Of a DNA stretch of 64,000 nucleotides, positions 7,718-16,487 are shown piece after piece. The first letter of the stretch is position 1. Each line of letters begins with the position of its first letter. Both the position numbers and the translations under genes were made by a program. The notes beneath the pieces were generated by a model. That model was not told where the DNA came from. It ran no database searches and saw only the letters and a list, made by a program, of their open reading frames with translations. This DNA comes from Streptomyces sp. WAC05374. GTDB lineage: Bacteria; Actinomycetota; Actinomycetes; Streptomycetales; Streptomycetaceae. The stretch spans positions 248,001-312,000 of the forward strand of contig NZ_SMNQ01000005.1 in the NCBI RefSeq assembly GCF_004353505.1, written 5' to 3'.

Positions 7718-8338
7718 TCATTCGCCCCGGTACAACTGGCGCTTGTCGATGTAGCGCACCACACCGTCCGGCACCAGATACCAGACGGGATCGCCCGCGG
7801 CGACCCGCGCCCGGCAGTCGGAGGACGAGATGGCCAGCGCCGGCACCTCGACCAGGGAGACACCGCCCTCGGGGAGCCCGTCGTCCGAGAGGTCGTGCCC
7901 CGGACGGGTCACCCCGATGAAGTGGGCGAGCGAGAAGAGCTCCTCGGCGTTGCGCCAGCCCGGCATGATCTGGGACAGCGCGTCCGCTCCGGTGATGAAG
8001 AACAGATCCGTGTCCTCGTTGAGGTCACGCAGTTCCCGCAGGGTGTCGATGGTGTACGTCGGCCCGCCGCGGTCGATGTCGATGCGGCTGACCGAGAACT
8101 GCGGGTTCGACGCCGTGGCGATGACCGTCATGAGGTAACGGTCCTCGGCCGGGGAGACGTTCTTGTGGCTCTTCTGCCACGGCTGCCCGGTCGGTACGAA
8201 CACCACCTCGTCCAGGTGGAACAGGGCGGCCACCTCGCTGGCGGCCACCAGGTGTCCGTGGTGGATCGGGTCGAACGTCCCGCCCATGACGCCGAGTCGG
8301 CGTTTGCCGGAACTGGTCGGCACTTGCTGGTCTCCCAT
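7718..8338 (-). CDS. nadD: Nicotinate-nucleotide adenylyltransferase
   Basis: A 206-residue enzyme that joins ATP and nicotinate mononucleotide to make deamido-NAD in NAD synthesis. The nucleotidyltransferase signature [12 protein letters not shown] is at about residues 19-30 and the second signature [10 protein letters not shown] is near the C-terminus. ATG 8338 has no clear SD. An in-frame GTG at 8323 has GGGAGA 7 nt before it and may be the real start, shortening the protein by five residues. It is followed after 19 bp by the LCP gene. Confidence 0.95.
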   Translation of the reverse strand: MGDQQVPTSSGKRRLGVMGGTFDPIHHGHLVAASEVAALFHLDEVVFVPTGQPWQKSHKNVSPAEDRYLMTVIATASNPQFSVSRIDIDRGGPTYTIDTLRELRDLNEDTDLFFITGADALSQIMPGWRNAEELFSLAHFIGVTRPGHDLSDDGLPEGGVSLVEVPALAISSSDCRARVAAGDPVWYLVPDGVVRYIDKRQLYRGE

Positions 8339-8390
8339 GCGTGCAGAGCCTACTGGCAGGGCGCCGCGGGCGGTCCCGGCGGGAGCGGGC

Positions 8391-8552
8391 TCAGCGGTCG
8401 CGGTTGAAGCGCGTGGTGATCCACAGCAGCAGGAGCAGCACGACGAGGGCGCCGCCGCCGGTGATGTACGGGTTGAGGCTGGCGTGGTTGCCACCGTGCT
8501 CGCCGCCCTGGGCGAGCGTGACGAGGCTGGCGGCGGTGGTGGGGAGGCTCAT
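8391..8552 (-). CDS. 53-residue single-pass membrane protein
   Basis: Begins [20 protein letters not shown] and ends with one strongly hydrophobic helix ([13 protein letters not shown], residues 35-47) and a basic tail RFNRDR. An N-out, C-in single-pass protein is likely. It lies 52 bp upstream of nadD on the same strand, so it may lead the operon. Its function is not known. The high-GC third positions and the clean charge pattern around the helix argue that it is real. Confidence 0.7.
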   Translation of the reverse strand: MSLPTTAASLVTLAQGGEHGGNHASLNPYITGGGALVVLLLLLWITTRFNRDR

Positions 8553-8913
8553 CTTCGGCAGGACCTATCCATCGGAGTCGGAGCGGAGACTTCGCGCACA
8601 TCGTATGCGGGCCGTCCGGGCACGCTCACGCCGACTCAGTCGTTGTCGTGCCCGTCGCGGTGTCCGCGCGGCGGGAAGCGGGCGAGCGGGGCCGCCTGAA
8701 GGAGCGGCACGGGGAGCACGGCCCGGAGCGTGTCGCCCGGGCCCCGCCGCCCGGACGCGGCGGGCTGGGGGCGGCGGGCGGCGGGGTCCGGCACGCCGGG
8801 GCGCTCCTCGCGGCGCACGGTTGTCCACAGGCTCACTCCCGCCGTGGATCCAGCGCCTACGCTGGGGGCCGTCAGGGGGACGAGGCAAGATCTCGTACGA
8901 AGAGGGGGCATTC
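8553..8913. other. 361-bp gap between the small membrane gene and the M48 protease
   Basis: It must carry the minus-strand promoter for the nadD operon and the plus-strand promoter of the protease. For the latter, a TACGCT -10-like element at about 8857 and an SD AGAGGGGG 5 nt before the ATG are visible. A minus-strand frame ending at 8636 with ...HRDGHDND has good third-position GC but no convincing start, so it is not called as a gene. Confidence 0.4.
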
Positions 8914-9978
8914 ATGACCGACAGCAGTCACGAGAGCGTGCCGAGCAGGCGGCGCACACGCTTCCCGGGCATCTCGTCCCGGGCCTACGAGCACCCGGCG
9001 GACCGTTCCGCGCTCGTCGCCCTGCGCAAGCTCGCCGGCTTCGACACCGTCTTCAAGGCACTGAGCGGACTGCTGCCCGAGCGCAGCCTGCGGCTGCTCT
9101 TCCTGTCCGACTCCGTGCGGGTGGGCGACACCCAGTTCGCGCACCTCAACGGCATGCTGCGGGACGCCTGTTACATCCTGGACCTGGAGAAGGTCCCGGC
9201 GATGTACGTCACCCAGGACCCCAAGCCCGGCGCCATGTGCATCGGTCTCGACGAGCCGATCATCGTCGTCACGACCGGGCTGGTGGAGCTGCTGGACGAG
9301 GAGGAGATGCGGGCCGTCGTCGGCCACGAGGTGGGCCACGCCCTGTCGGGCCACGCCGTGTACCGCACGGTCCTGCTGTTCCTCACCAACCTGGCGATGA
9401 AGGTCGCCTGGATTCCCCTGGGGAACGTCGCGGTCATGGCGATCGTGACGGCGCTGCGCGAGTGGTTCCGCAAGTCGGAGCTGTCGGCGGACCGGGCGGG
9501 GCTGCTGGTGGGCCAGGACCTGAAGGCGTCGATGCGCGGACTGATGAAGATCGCGGGCGGTAACCACCTGCACGAGATGAACGTGGACGCGTTCCTGGAG
9601 CAGGCCGAGGAGTACGAGGCCGGCGGCGACCTGCGCGACTCGGTGCTCAAGATCCTGAATGTGCTGCCCCGCTCGCACCCGTTCACCACGGTCCGGGCCG
9701 CCGAGCTGAAGAAGTGGGCCGAGAGCCGCGACTACCAGCGGATTCTCGACGGCCACTACCCGCGCCGCTCGGAGGACAAGGACACCTCGGTGACCGACTC
9801 CTTCCGCGAGTCGGCGTCCCACTACGCCGAATCGGTGCGCACCAGCAAGGACCCGCTGATGAAGCTGGTCGGCGACATAGCCGGCGGCGCGGGCGACCTG
9901 GGCGGCAAGCTGCGCGACCGGTTCGCGGGGAGCAACGGCAATGGAAGCGGCAACGGCAGCGGCAAGGGCACGGACTGA
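8914..9978 (+). CDS. M48-family zinc metalloprotease (HtpX-like)
   Basis: A 354-residue membrane-associated peptidase. The HEVGH zinc motif is at residues 138-142 and the third ligand is probably the glutamate in SELSADRAG about 50 residues later. A hydrophobic stretch between the two (about 150-185) probably anchors it in the membrane. The C-terminus is a Gly/Ser/Asn tail. The start has a strong purine SD, GAGGGGG. The family degrades damaged or misfolded membrane proteins. It stands alone, convergent with the paralogous membrane protein pair. Confidence 0.9.
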   Translation: MTDSSHESVPSRRRTRFPGISSRAYEHPADRSALVALRKLAGFDTVFKALSGLLPERSLRLLFLSDSVRVGDTQFAHLNGMLRDACYILDLEKVPAMYVTQDPKPGAMCIGLDEPIIVVTTGLVELLDEEEMRAVVGHEVGHALSGHAVYRTVLLFLTNLAMKVAWIPLGNVAVMAIVTALREWFRKSELSADRAGLLVGQDLKASMRGLMKIAGGNHLHEMNVDAFLEQAEEYEAGGDLRDSVLKILNVLPRSHPFTTVRAAELKKWAESRDYQRILDGHYPRRSEDKDTSVTDSFRESASHYAESVRTSKDPLMKLVGDIAGGAGDLGGKLRDRFAGSNGNGSGNGSGKGTD

Positions 9979-10030
9979 CCGGGGCGGGGGTGGCACGGCC
10001 GCTTGGGGTACGGCGCCGGTACGGGCCGCC

Positions 10031-11131
10031 TCAGCCCGCCGGGAGTGACGGCTGGGCGCCCGGGGCCAGGGCGCCGCACAGCGCGGTGGACGTCCGGCTG
10101 CCGGGCGCGTACGGATCGGTGACCGCCGGTCCCGCCGGGGTGGGCCGGTGCCCGGCCGGCAGCGGGTGGAGGGAGCCGGACGGGTCGGCGGAGCACTCCT
10201 GGGGGCCCGCCTGCACCCGGCTCGTCAGCAGCTCCGCCCGGTGCATGGCCAGGTCCTCGCGGTCGAAGCGGAACGCCAGCTCGCGGCGGACGGTGAACAG
10301 CGAGGCGGCGGCGTCGGTGCCCGCCCCGGCCGGGCGGACCGCGTAGGCGAAGGTGTGGTCCGAGGTGACCTCCAGGAGGTCGGGCGCCACCTCGGCCACC
10401 CGCATCGAGCCCCGTGCGCGTGCGGGGCTGTCCGCGAGGGCCACCTCGGCGGTGTCGAAGCGCACCAGCCAGCCGGTCGCCGCGTGCATGCCGTCGTCGG
10501 CCGGGGACTTCACGCTCCGGTCGAACTGCTCCATCTGGTCGGGGTCGAGCAGCAGCCTCACCTGCCGCACGGCCCGGCCGGTGAGGACGTCCGGGTCGAG
10601 CGAGGACCGCACCAGATAGTCCCGTGCGGTGGTCAGCGCGGTCGTCACCTGGCTCTCCGAGAAGTGGGCGGTGCGCTTCGCGGCGGGCAGGGGGATGCCG
10701 GCGGCACCCGAGCGGAACTGGGCGGCCGGGCTGCGGGCGTACAGGGCCTCGGGCTCCCCGCCCGGCACGGTGCCCTGCGGGGCCAGCGGGACGACCGTGC
10801 TGCGCAGGGGTTCTGCGCGCCGGTCGATCAGCGGCTGGTAGCTGTTGCGGGCGCTGAGGTACACCACGGCGGCGAAGGCCACCGCGAGGACCAGCACGAA
10901 CACGAGGGCGCCCTGCCGGGGCCGGGGGCGGGAGGCGCCGGGCGTCCGGCCCCAGGCGGGCCGGGAGCGCACGGCCTGGGCGTGCTCGCCCATGCGTTCC
11001 CGCGCGGAGTACTCCTGGAGGCGGGCAGCGCGGACGAACGACTCGTCGAAGACGACGGATCGGTACTCGTCCTCACCACCGCCGGGGAGCCCGTCCGGCG
11101 TCCCCTCAGGCGGGTCGCCACGCCCTGCCAT
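10031..11131 (-). CDS. Conserved single-pass membrane protein, paralogue A
   Basis: 366 residues: an acidic N-terminus with the motif SVVFDESFVRAA (about residues 24-35), a basic linker, one membrane helix at about 73-93, and a large extracytoplasmic domain with no recognised fold. The start ATG 11131 is preceded by CTGAAGG, exactly as in the next gene upstream. The N-terminal motif, SD and topology are shared with the adjacent 195-residue protein, so the two are tandem duplicates that diverged outside the membrane. The function is unknown. It is next to proA but separated by its partner. Confidence 0.75.
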   Translation of the reverse strand: MAGRGDPPEGTPDGLPGGGEDEYRSVVFDESFVRAARLQEYSARERMGEHAQAVRSRPAWGRTPGASRPRPRQGALVFVLVLAVAFAAVVYLSARNSYQPLIDRRAEPLRSTVVPLAPQGTVPGGEPEALYARSPAAQFRSGAAGIPLPAAKRTAHFSESQVTTALTTARDYLVRSSLDPDVLTGRAVRQVRLLLDPDQMEQFDRSVKSPADDGMHAATGWLVRFDTAEVALADSPARARGSMRVAEVAPDLLEVTSDHTFAYAVRPAGAGTDAAASLFTVRRELAFRFDREDLAMHRAELLTSRVQAGPQECSADPSGSLHPLPAGHRPTPAGPAVTDPYAPGSRTSTALCGALAPGAQPSLPAG

Positions 11132-11195
11132 ACCTTCAGGGTAGGTCGGCGGGAGCCCCGGTAAACGCGCCGCGCGTGGCGACTCGAGGGCACGC

Positions 11196-11783
11196 TCAGG
11201 GCGTTCGCGGCACCGCCGGCACCGGTGGGCCGCTGTACTGGGCGGAGGCGGACGGAGCGGTCGTGGCGGGCGTCGGGGGCGGTGTGTCGATGCCGCTGCT
11301 GGCGGGCGCCGGCACCTGTCCGCCCCGGCCGCCGGAGGAGCCCCGGTAGACGGCCGTGAAGGCGAGGGCGACCATGCCGACGCCCATGACCACCGCGAGC
11401 ACCCAGGCCACCGGCCGGTGCCAGCGGGAGCTGGGCCGGTACGGGCGCAGCGCGCCGCCGTGCGCCCCGTAGGGGTCGCCGTCGCCGTCGCTGTCCCCGG
11501 GCCCGTCGCCGTACCGGACGGGGTGGCCCCCGCGCCCGTACCCGTCGTCGTACCGCTCCTCGTCGGCGGCGGCGCCGCCCGTGCCGGACCGGGCGGCCTC
11601 GGCGTCCGCGCGGGCCTGCGCCGCTGCCAACAGCCGCTCGACGGCGGTGGGTTCATGGAATGCCGCGGCTCGTACGAAGTCCTCGTCGAACACCACGGAG
11701 GCGAAGTCCTCGTCGGAGCCTCCGCGGTCGTCGTCGGGCTCCCAGCCGTCCGGGAACGGCTTGCCCCCCACGTCGTCCGGCAC
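11196..11783 (-). CDS. Conserved single-pass membrane protein, paralogue B
   Basis: 195 residues with SVVFDEDFVRAA at about 29-40, then a Gly/Asp/Tyr-rich stretch, a membrane helix at about 127-148 and a short Pro/Ser/Thr-rich outer tail. GTG 11783 is chosen over the longer reading because CTGAAGGC precedes it, matching the sequence before paralogue A's start. It lies 64 bp upstream of paralogue A. The outer domain of A is missing here, so the conserved unit is the cytoplasmic motif plus helix. Confidence 0.72.
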   Translation of the reverse strand: MPDDVGGKPFPDGWEPDDDRGGSDEDFASVVFDEDFVRAAAFHEPTAVERLLAAAQARADAEAARSGTGGAAADEERYDDGYGRGGHPVRYGDGPGDSDGDGDPYGAHGGALRPYRPSSRWHRPVAWVLAVVMGVGMVALAFTAVYRGSSGGRGGQVPAPASSGIDTPPPTPATTAPSASAQYSGPPVPAVPRTP

Positions 11784-11853
11784 GCCTTCAGAGTAGACCT
11801 GGGAGGTGGGTTTCGGCAGGGAGAGGACGAACTCCACCCCCGCGACGGGCCCC

Positions 11854-13170
11854 CTAGCGGGTGTGGCCGTCGCCCGTGACGATGTACTTCGTCGACGTCA
11901 GCTCCGGCAGGCCCATCGGGCCGCGGGCGTGCAGCTTCTGTGTGGAGATGCCGATCTCGGCGCCGAAGCCGAACTGGCCGCCGTCGGTGAAGCGCGTCGA
12001 GGCGTTCACCGCGACGGTCGTGGAGTCGACCAGTTGCGTGAAGCGGCGGGCGGCCGCCTGTGAGGTGGTGACGATCGCCTCGGTGTGGCCGGAGGTCCAC
12101 AGCCGGATGTGGCCCACGGCGGCGTCCAGCGAGTCGACGACGGCCGCGGCGATGTCGTACGAGAGGTACTCGGTCTCCCAGTCCTCGGCCGTGGCCGCGA
12201 CGACGGTGGCCTTGGAGCCGTCGGCGTATGCCTGCACCCGCTCGTCGCCGTGGACGGTGACGCCGGCCTCGGCGAGGGCGTCCAGGGCGCGCGGCAGGAA
12301 GGCGTCGGCGATGTCCTGGTGGACGAGGAGCGTCTCGGCGGCGTTGCAGACGCTGGGGCGCTGCGCCTTGGAGTTGATCAGGATCTCGACGGCCATGTCG
12401 AGGTCGGCCTGGGCGTCGACGTACACGTGGCAGTTGCCGGTGCCGGTCTCGATGACGGGGACGGTGGACTCCTCGACGACCGTGCGGATCAGGGAGGCGC
12501 CGCCGCGCGGGATCAGGACGTCGACCAGGCCGCGGGCGCGCATCAGCTCGCGCACCGAGTCGCGGGACTCGCCGGGCACGAGCTGGACGGCGTCCGCCGG
12601 GAGGCCCGCGCCGCCGACCGCGTCGCGCAGGACGCGGACGAGGGCGGTGTTGGAGGAGTACGCGGAGGACGAGCCGCGCAGCAGCACCGCGTTGCCGGAC
12701 TTCAGGCACAGGGCGGCGGCGTCGACCGTCACATTGGGCCGGGCCTCGTAGATGATCCCGACGACACCGAGCGGGACGCGGACCTGCCGCAGGTCGATGC
12801 CGTTGGGGAGGGTGGAGCCGCGGACGACCTCGCCGACCGGGTCGGGCAGCGCGGCCACATCGCGGACGTCGGCGGCGATGGCCCGTACGCGCTCGGGGGT
12901 GAGTGTCAGCCGGTCGATGATCGACTCGCTGGTGCCCGCCTCCCTGGCGCGGGCGACGTCCTCGGCGTTGGCCTCGACGATCTCGCTGGTGCGGACCTCC
13001 AGCGCGTCCGCGATCGCCAGCAGCGCGTCGTCCTTGGCCGCACGCGGGAGTGGCGCGATATCGGCGGCGGCGGCACGCGCCCGGTAGGCGGCGCGGGCGA
13101 CCGGGGTCATGTCGTCGTACGGCGTGACGGACGGTGAAGCGGAGGAGGCGGGGGAATGCGACGAGGTCAT
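11854..13170 (-). CDS. proA: Gamma-glutamyl phosphate reductase
   Basis: A 438-residue NADPH-dependent enzyme, second step of proline synthesis, turning glutamyl-5-phosphate into glutamate semialdehyde. The aldehyde-dehydrogenase-fold landmarks are present: [34 protein letters not shown] and the catalytic cysteine in [13 protein letters not shown]. The N-terminal 30 residues are Ser/Pro-rich and variable. It lies downstream of proB on the same strand with one small conserved gene in between, a common Streptomyces arrangement. Confidence 0.97.
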   Translation of the reverse strand: MTSSHSPASSASPSVTPYDDMTPVARAAYRARAAAADIAPLPRAAKDDALLAIADALEVRTSEIVEANAEDVARAREAGTSESIIDRLTLTPERVRAIAADVRDVAALPDPVGEVVRGSTLPNGIDLRQVRVPLGVVGIIYEARPNVTVDAAALCLKSGNAVLLRGSSSAYSSNTALVRVLRDAVGGAGLPADAVQLVPGESRDSVRELMRARGLVDVLIPRGGASLIRTVVEESTVPVIETGTGNCHVYVDAQADLDMAVEILINSKAQRPSVCNAAETLLVHQDIADAFLPRALDALAEAGVTVHGDERVQAYADGSKATVVAATAEDWETEYLSYDIAAAVVDSLDAAVGHIRLWTSGHTEAIVTTSQAAARRFTQLVDSTTVAVNASTRFTDGGQFGFGAEIGISTQKLHARGPMGLPELTSTKYIVTGDGHTR

Positions 13171-13244
13171 ACTCGCAGCGTAATGCGCTCCCGGCGGGCA
13201 TCCATCACATATCCCGCTCTGCGAGACACCCGGCGGCCGGTACG

Positions 13245-13745
13245 TCAGTACGGGTGCACACCCACGGGGGCGGCGGGCGGCGGTCCGTACCCCTCCGCGA
13301 TCCGCAGGTGGTAGGTCTCGCGGTCGATCACCTCCAGGCCGACGATCTCCCAGGGCGGGAGCCCCGCGCTCTGCCGGTGCTCGCCCCACAGGCGCAGCGC
13401 GACGGCGGCGGCGTCGTGCAGGTCGCGCGCCTCCTCCCAGTAGCGGATCTCGGCGTGGTCGACGGCGTACCGGCTGGTGAGCAGGAACGGGTGGTCGTGG
13501 GCGAGCTGCTCCAGGGCCCGTCTGACGTCCTTCAGCGGGGCCTCCTGGCCGGAGACGCTGAGGGTGATGTGCCACAGCTTGGACACCGGACGGTCCGGGG
13601 TGCGCCGCTCCGGCTGGTTGCCCGACTGGCGGCCCGTGGCGCCGTCGTCGAGGACGGTCTCGTCGAAGTCGGCCCCGGCCTCGACACTCGTCAAGGCGCG
13701 TTCGGCCGTCCCTCGGGGCAGTGCCCCTGGGCGCGCTCGTCTCAC
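13245..13745 (-). CDS. Conserved hypothetical protein between proB and proA
   Basis: 166 residues with GTG 13745 preceded by a perfect AGGAGG. A shorter start (GTG 13586, [11 protein letters not shown]) would give only the compact C-terminal domain of 113 residues, rich in Trp, His and Glu ([32 protein letters not shown]). The N-terminal 53 residues look disordered. The protein ends PVGVHPY. No function is known to me; its position within the proline genes is its only context. Confidence 0.75.
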   Translation of the reverse strand: MRRARPGALPRGTAERALTSVEAGADFDETVLDDGATGRQSGNQPERRTPDRPVSKLWHITLSVSGQEAPLKDVRRALEQLAHDHPFLLTSRYAVDHAEIRYWEEARDLHDAAAVALRLWGEHRQSAGLPPWEIVGLEVIDRETYHLRIAEGYGPPPAAPVGVHPY

Positions 13746-13887
13746 CGGCGGCCTCCTGTTAGTGCGTCGTGGTGCTGTCACCCCGCTTACCCCTGAGACA
13801 AAGTTGACCAGTCCTGCGCGGAACGTGGGGCGGTTTTAAGGAAGGTCTCCGGCGGATGGCGGGAGTTTCAGCCGTTCTGGGACCGGT

Positions 13888-15015
13888 CTAGGGCTGGAGG
13901 ACGACGAGATCGTCCCTGTGTACGACCTCCCTCTCGTATGCCGGACCGAGCTCCTTGGCCAGTTCCCTGGTGGACCGCCCCAGGAGCTGGGGGATCTCCT
14001 TGGCGTCGAAGCTGACCAGGCCCCGGGCGACGGCCCGCCCGGCGGTGTCGCGCAGCTCGACGGGGTCGCCGGCGCCGAAGTCCCCCTCCACGGCGGCGAT
14101 GCCCGCGGGGAGCAGGGACTTCCGGCCCGCGACGACCGCCCGCACGGCGCCGTCGTCCAGGATGAGCGCGCCCTGCGGGGTGGAGGCGTGGGCGAGCCAC
14201 AGCAGCCGGTCGGCCGAGCGGCGGCCGGTGCGCCGGAAGTACGTGCCGGTGTCGCGGCCCGCGAGGGCGTCGGCGGCCCGGCTGGCCGAGGTCAGGACGA
14301 CGGGGACGCCGGCGGCCGCCGCGATCCGGGCCGCCTCGACCTTGGTGACCATGCCGCCGGTGCCGACGCCGGCCTTGCCCGCCGAGCCGATCTCGACGCC
14401 GTCCAGGTCGGCCGGTCCGCGCACCTCCGCGATGCGCGAGGTGCCGGGCTTGGAGGGGTCGCCGTCGTACAGCCCGTCCACGTCTGACAGGAGCACCAGC
14501 AGGTCGGCCCGCACCAGGTGGGCCACGAGGGCGGCGAGCCGGTCGTTGTCGCCGAACCGGATCTCGTCCGTGGCGACCGTGTCGTTCTCGTTGACGACCG
14601 GCAGGGCGCCCATGGCGAGGAGCTGGTCGAGCGTCCGGTAGGCGTTGCGGTAGTGGGCGCGGCGGCTGGTGTCGTCGGTGGTGAGGAGCACCTGGCCGAC
14701 GCGGACGCCGTAGCGGGCGAAGGAGGCGGTGTAGCGGGCGACCAGCAGGCCCTGGCCCACGCTGGCGGCGGCCTGCTGGCGGGCCAGGTCCTTGGGGCGG
14801 CGGGCGAGGCCGAGCGGCGCGAGCCCGGCGGCGATGGCGCCGGAGGAGACCAGGACGATCTCCTTCTCGCCGCCGCCGCGGACCTTGGCGAGTACGTCGA
14901 CGAGCGCGTCGACGCGGTCGGCGTCGAGGCCGCCGGAGGCGGTGGTCAGGGACGAGGAACCGACCTTGACGACGATCCTGCGGGCTTCCGTTACGTACTG
15001 CCTTGCCACTGTCAC
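13888..15015 (-). CDS. proB: Glutamate 5-kinase
   Basis: A 375-residue enzyme, first and feedback-controlled step of proline synthesis. It has an amino-acid-kinase domain (VVKVGSSSLT at about 15-24, LVSSGAIAAGL, NENDTVATDEIRFGDND, GTGGMVTKVEAA) and a C-terminal PUA domain from about residue 275. Start GTG 15015. In most actinobacteria proB follows obg directly; here four glycopolymer genes separate them. It is followed on the same strand by the small conserved protein and proA. Confidence 0.97.
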   Translation of the reverse strand: MTVARQYVTEARRIVVKVGSSSLTTASGGLDADRVDALVDVLAKVRGGGEKEIVLVSSGAIAAGLAPLGLARRPKDLARQQAAASVGQGLLVARYTASFARYGVRVGQVLLTTDDTSRRAHYRNAYRTLDQLLAMGALPVVNENDTVATDEIRFGDNDRLAALVAHLVRADLLVLLSDVDGLYDGDPSKPGTSRIAEVRGPADLDGVEIGSAGKAGVGTGGMVTKVEAARIAAAAGVPVVLTSASRAADALAGRDTGTYFRRTGRRSADRLLWLAHASTPQGALILDDGAVRAVVAGRKSLLPAGIAAVEGDFGAGDPVELRDTAGRAVARGLVSFDAKEIPQLLGRSTRELAKELGPAYEREVVHRDDLVVLQP

Positions 15016-15121
15016 GTGGGAAATCTATGTCAGGCGCGGTGTCCGGCGCGCGCACATTCCAGCCGATGGACACGCCCGTGGACACGCCGTCCGCGGCGGC
15101 GCCGGACGTGCGAAGACGGCT

Positions 15122-16291
15122 CTAGGGACGCCCGCGCAGCCGTGCCGCCAGCCGTCCGGCGAGCCGCCGGGCCCGCCGGCGGGCGACGGTGAGCGGGCCG
15201 GGTGCGCCGCGCACCTCGTAGGCGGTGTCCGGGATGCCCATGGCCGGGTCGCGGAAGTGCGGGTACGCCAGGTATTCGCGGCCCTTCCGGCGCACCCGCC
15301 GCGGCGGGTCGCCCGTCTGGAGGAAGGTGACCACGTCGACCAGCGCGTCCGGCCGGTCCATCGCCACGCACGTCAGGCGCAGCCGGTCCTCGGTCTTCAG
15401 GCGGTCGGCGAGGCCGGGCGTCCAGTGCGCGGCCATCAGCGGCGCGGCCAGTTCCATCTTGGCGAGCAGGATGTCGCGGGGCTGCCGCAGGACGACCGGG
15501 CCGAACTGGGGCAGCAGCGTGACCGTGAAGGGGCGCATCATCAGCAACTCGCGCCGCTCCCCCGGCGGTACGTGGGCGGCGATGAGCTCCATGAGAGCCC
15601 TGGCCGAGTCGAAGCGGGGGACGTAACCACCGGTCTTCGTCAGGTGCTTGCCGTCCTCGCGGCCCACCAGGTAGTAGCAGGTGGGGTCGGCGACCACCGA
15701 CACCCCGCTCCCCCGCAGGTACGCCTCCAGCGTGAACAGCGCGTCCTCGCCGGTCGTCAGCGACTCGTCGAACCGCATCCCGTGCCGGACGAGCAGGTCG
15801 CGCCGGAAGAGTTTCTGGGCGCTGAGCGTGTACTTGACGTTGGAGTGGTAGATGTCGGCGCGTTCGACGGTCCGCTTCCACATCGACGTGGCGGCGTGGC
15901 GGTTGACGCCGACGGTCTTGCCGAGCACCACGTCCGTACCGGCCCTGTCCGCCATGGCGACGAGACGTTCCAGTGCCTCCTCGCCCAGGTAGTCGTCGGC
16001 GTCGAGGAAGAAGACGAACCGGCCGCGGGCGAGGGCGAGTCCGGTGTTGCGCGGGCCGCCGGGACCGCCGGAGTTGGCCTGCCGGATGACGCGTGCGGGG
16101 ACCTTGGAGCGGGCGGCGAACTCCTCCAGGTACTCCCCCGTGGTGTCGGTCGACCCGTCGTCGACGGCGATGACCTCGATGCGGTCGGCGCCGATGGTCT
16201 GCGCCTCGACCGATTCGAGGCACTTCACCAGGTACGGCATCGCGTCGTAGGCCCCGATGATCACGCTGACGTCGGGAGTGTTCTCGGTCAT
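15122..16291 (-). CDS. GT2 glycosyltransferase (wall-polymer type)
   Basis: A 389-residue GT-A enzyme. It shows VSVIIGAYDAMPYL at the N-terminus, AVDDGSTDTTG, and the metal-binding FFLDADDYLG near residue 100. A C-terminal region contains HFRDPAMGIPDTAYEV and ends in a strongly basic tail, as in peripheral membrane transferases. ATG 16291 is used; GTG 16297 would add two residues. A close paralogue lies at 36307-37935. Its neighbours (CDP-alditol transferase, CDP-sugar-alcohol synthase) suggest it decorates or extends a teichoic-acid-like polymer. Donor and linkage cannot be read from sequence. Confidence 0.88.
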   Translation of the reverse strand: MTENTPDVSVIIGAYDAMPYLVKCLESVEAQTIGADRIEVIAVDDGSTDTTGEYLEEFAARSKVPARVIRQANSGGPGGPRNTGLALARGRFVFFLDADDYLGEEALERLVAMADRAGTDVVLGKTVGVNRHAATSMWKRTVERADIYHSNVKYTLSAQKLFRRDLLVRHGMRFDESLTTGEDALFTLEAYLRGSGVSVVADPTCYYLVGREDGKHLTKTGGYVPRFDSARALMELIAAHVPPGERRELLMMRPFTVTLLPQFGPVVLRQPRDILLAKMELAAPLMAAHWTPGLADRLKTEDRLRLTCVAMDRPDALVDVVTFLQTGDPPRRVRRKGREYLAYPHFRDPAMGIPDTAYEVRGAPGPLTVARRRARRLAGRLAARLRGRP

Positions 16292-16395
16292 CGGCACCCA
16301 CTGGATTCGCTGCCTGGCGGCAAACGGACGAAGACGGACGAAGTCCGCCCGTCATGGTGCCCTTCGGGCGTTCGTGGGGTGCGGCGGCACGCACA

Positions 16396-16437
16396 GCGGC
16401 CCGTAAGTCCGCCTCGGACGGGGGACTTACGGGCCGC
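16396..16437 (-). terminator. Terminator between TagF-like gene and GT2
   Basis: Perfect 15-bp arms GCGGCCCGTAAGTCC/GGACTTACGGGCCGC around a 12-nt loop, about 50 nt past the stop of the CDP-alditol transferase. It implies that the GT2 below has its own promoter in the remaining 100 bp. Confidence 0.8.
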
Positions 16438-16487
16438 GGGGTGTACGTCCGGCTTTACGCCGGGCAGGCGTCGGGCGCCGGCACGGG

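Noticed and set aside
5749..7920. A plus-strand frame of about 720 codons opposite the LCP gene
   Set aside because: The sequence is Leu/Gly/Val/Arg repeats typical of antisense reading of Gln/Pro codons. The minus-strand LCP gene has a start, SD and domains.
8636..8911. A 91-codon minus-strand gene between the small membrane gene and the M48 protease
   Set aside because: Third-position GC is good at the end, but no start with an SD was found and the first half covers the protease promoter region.
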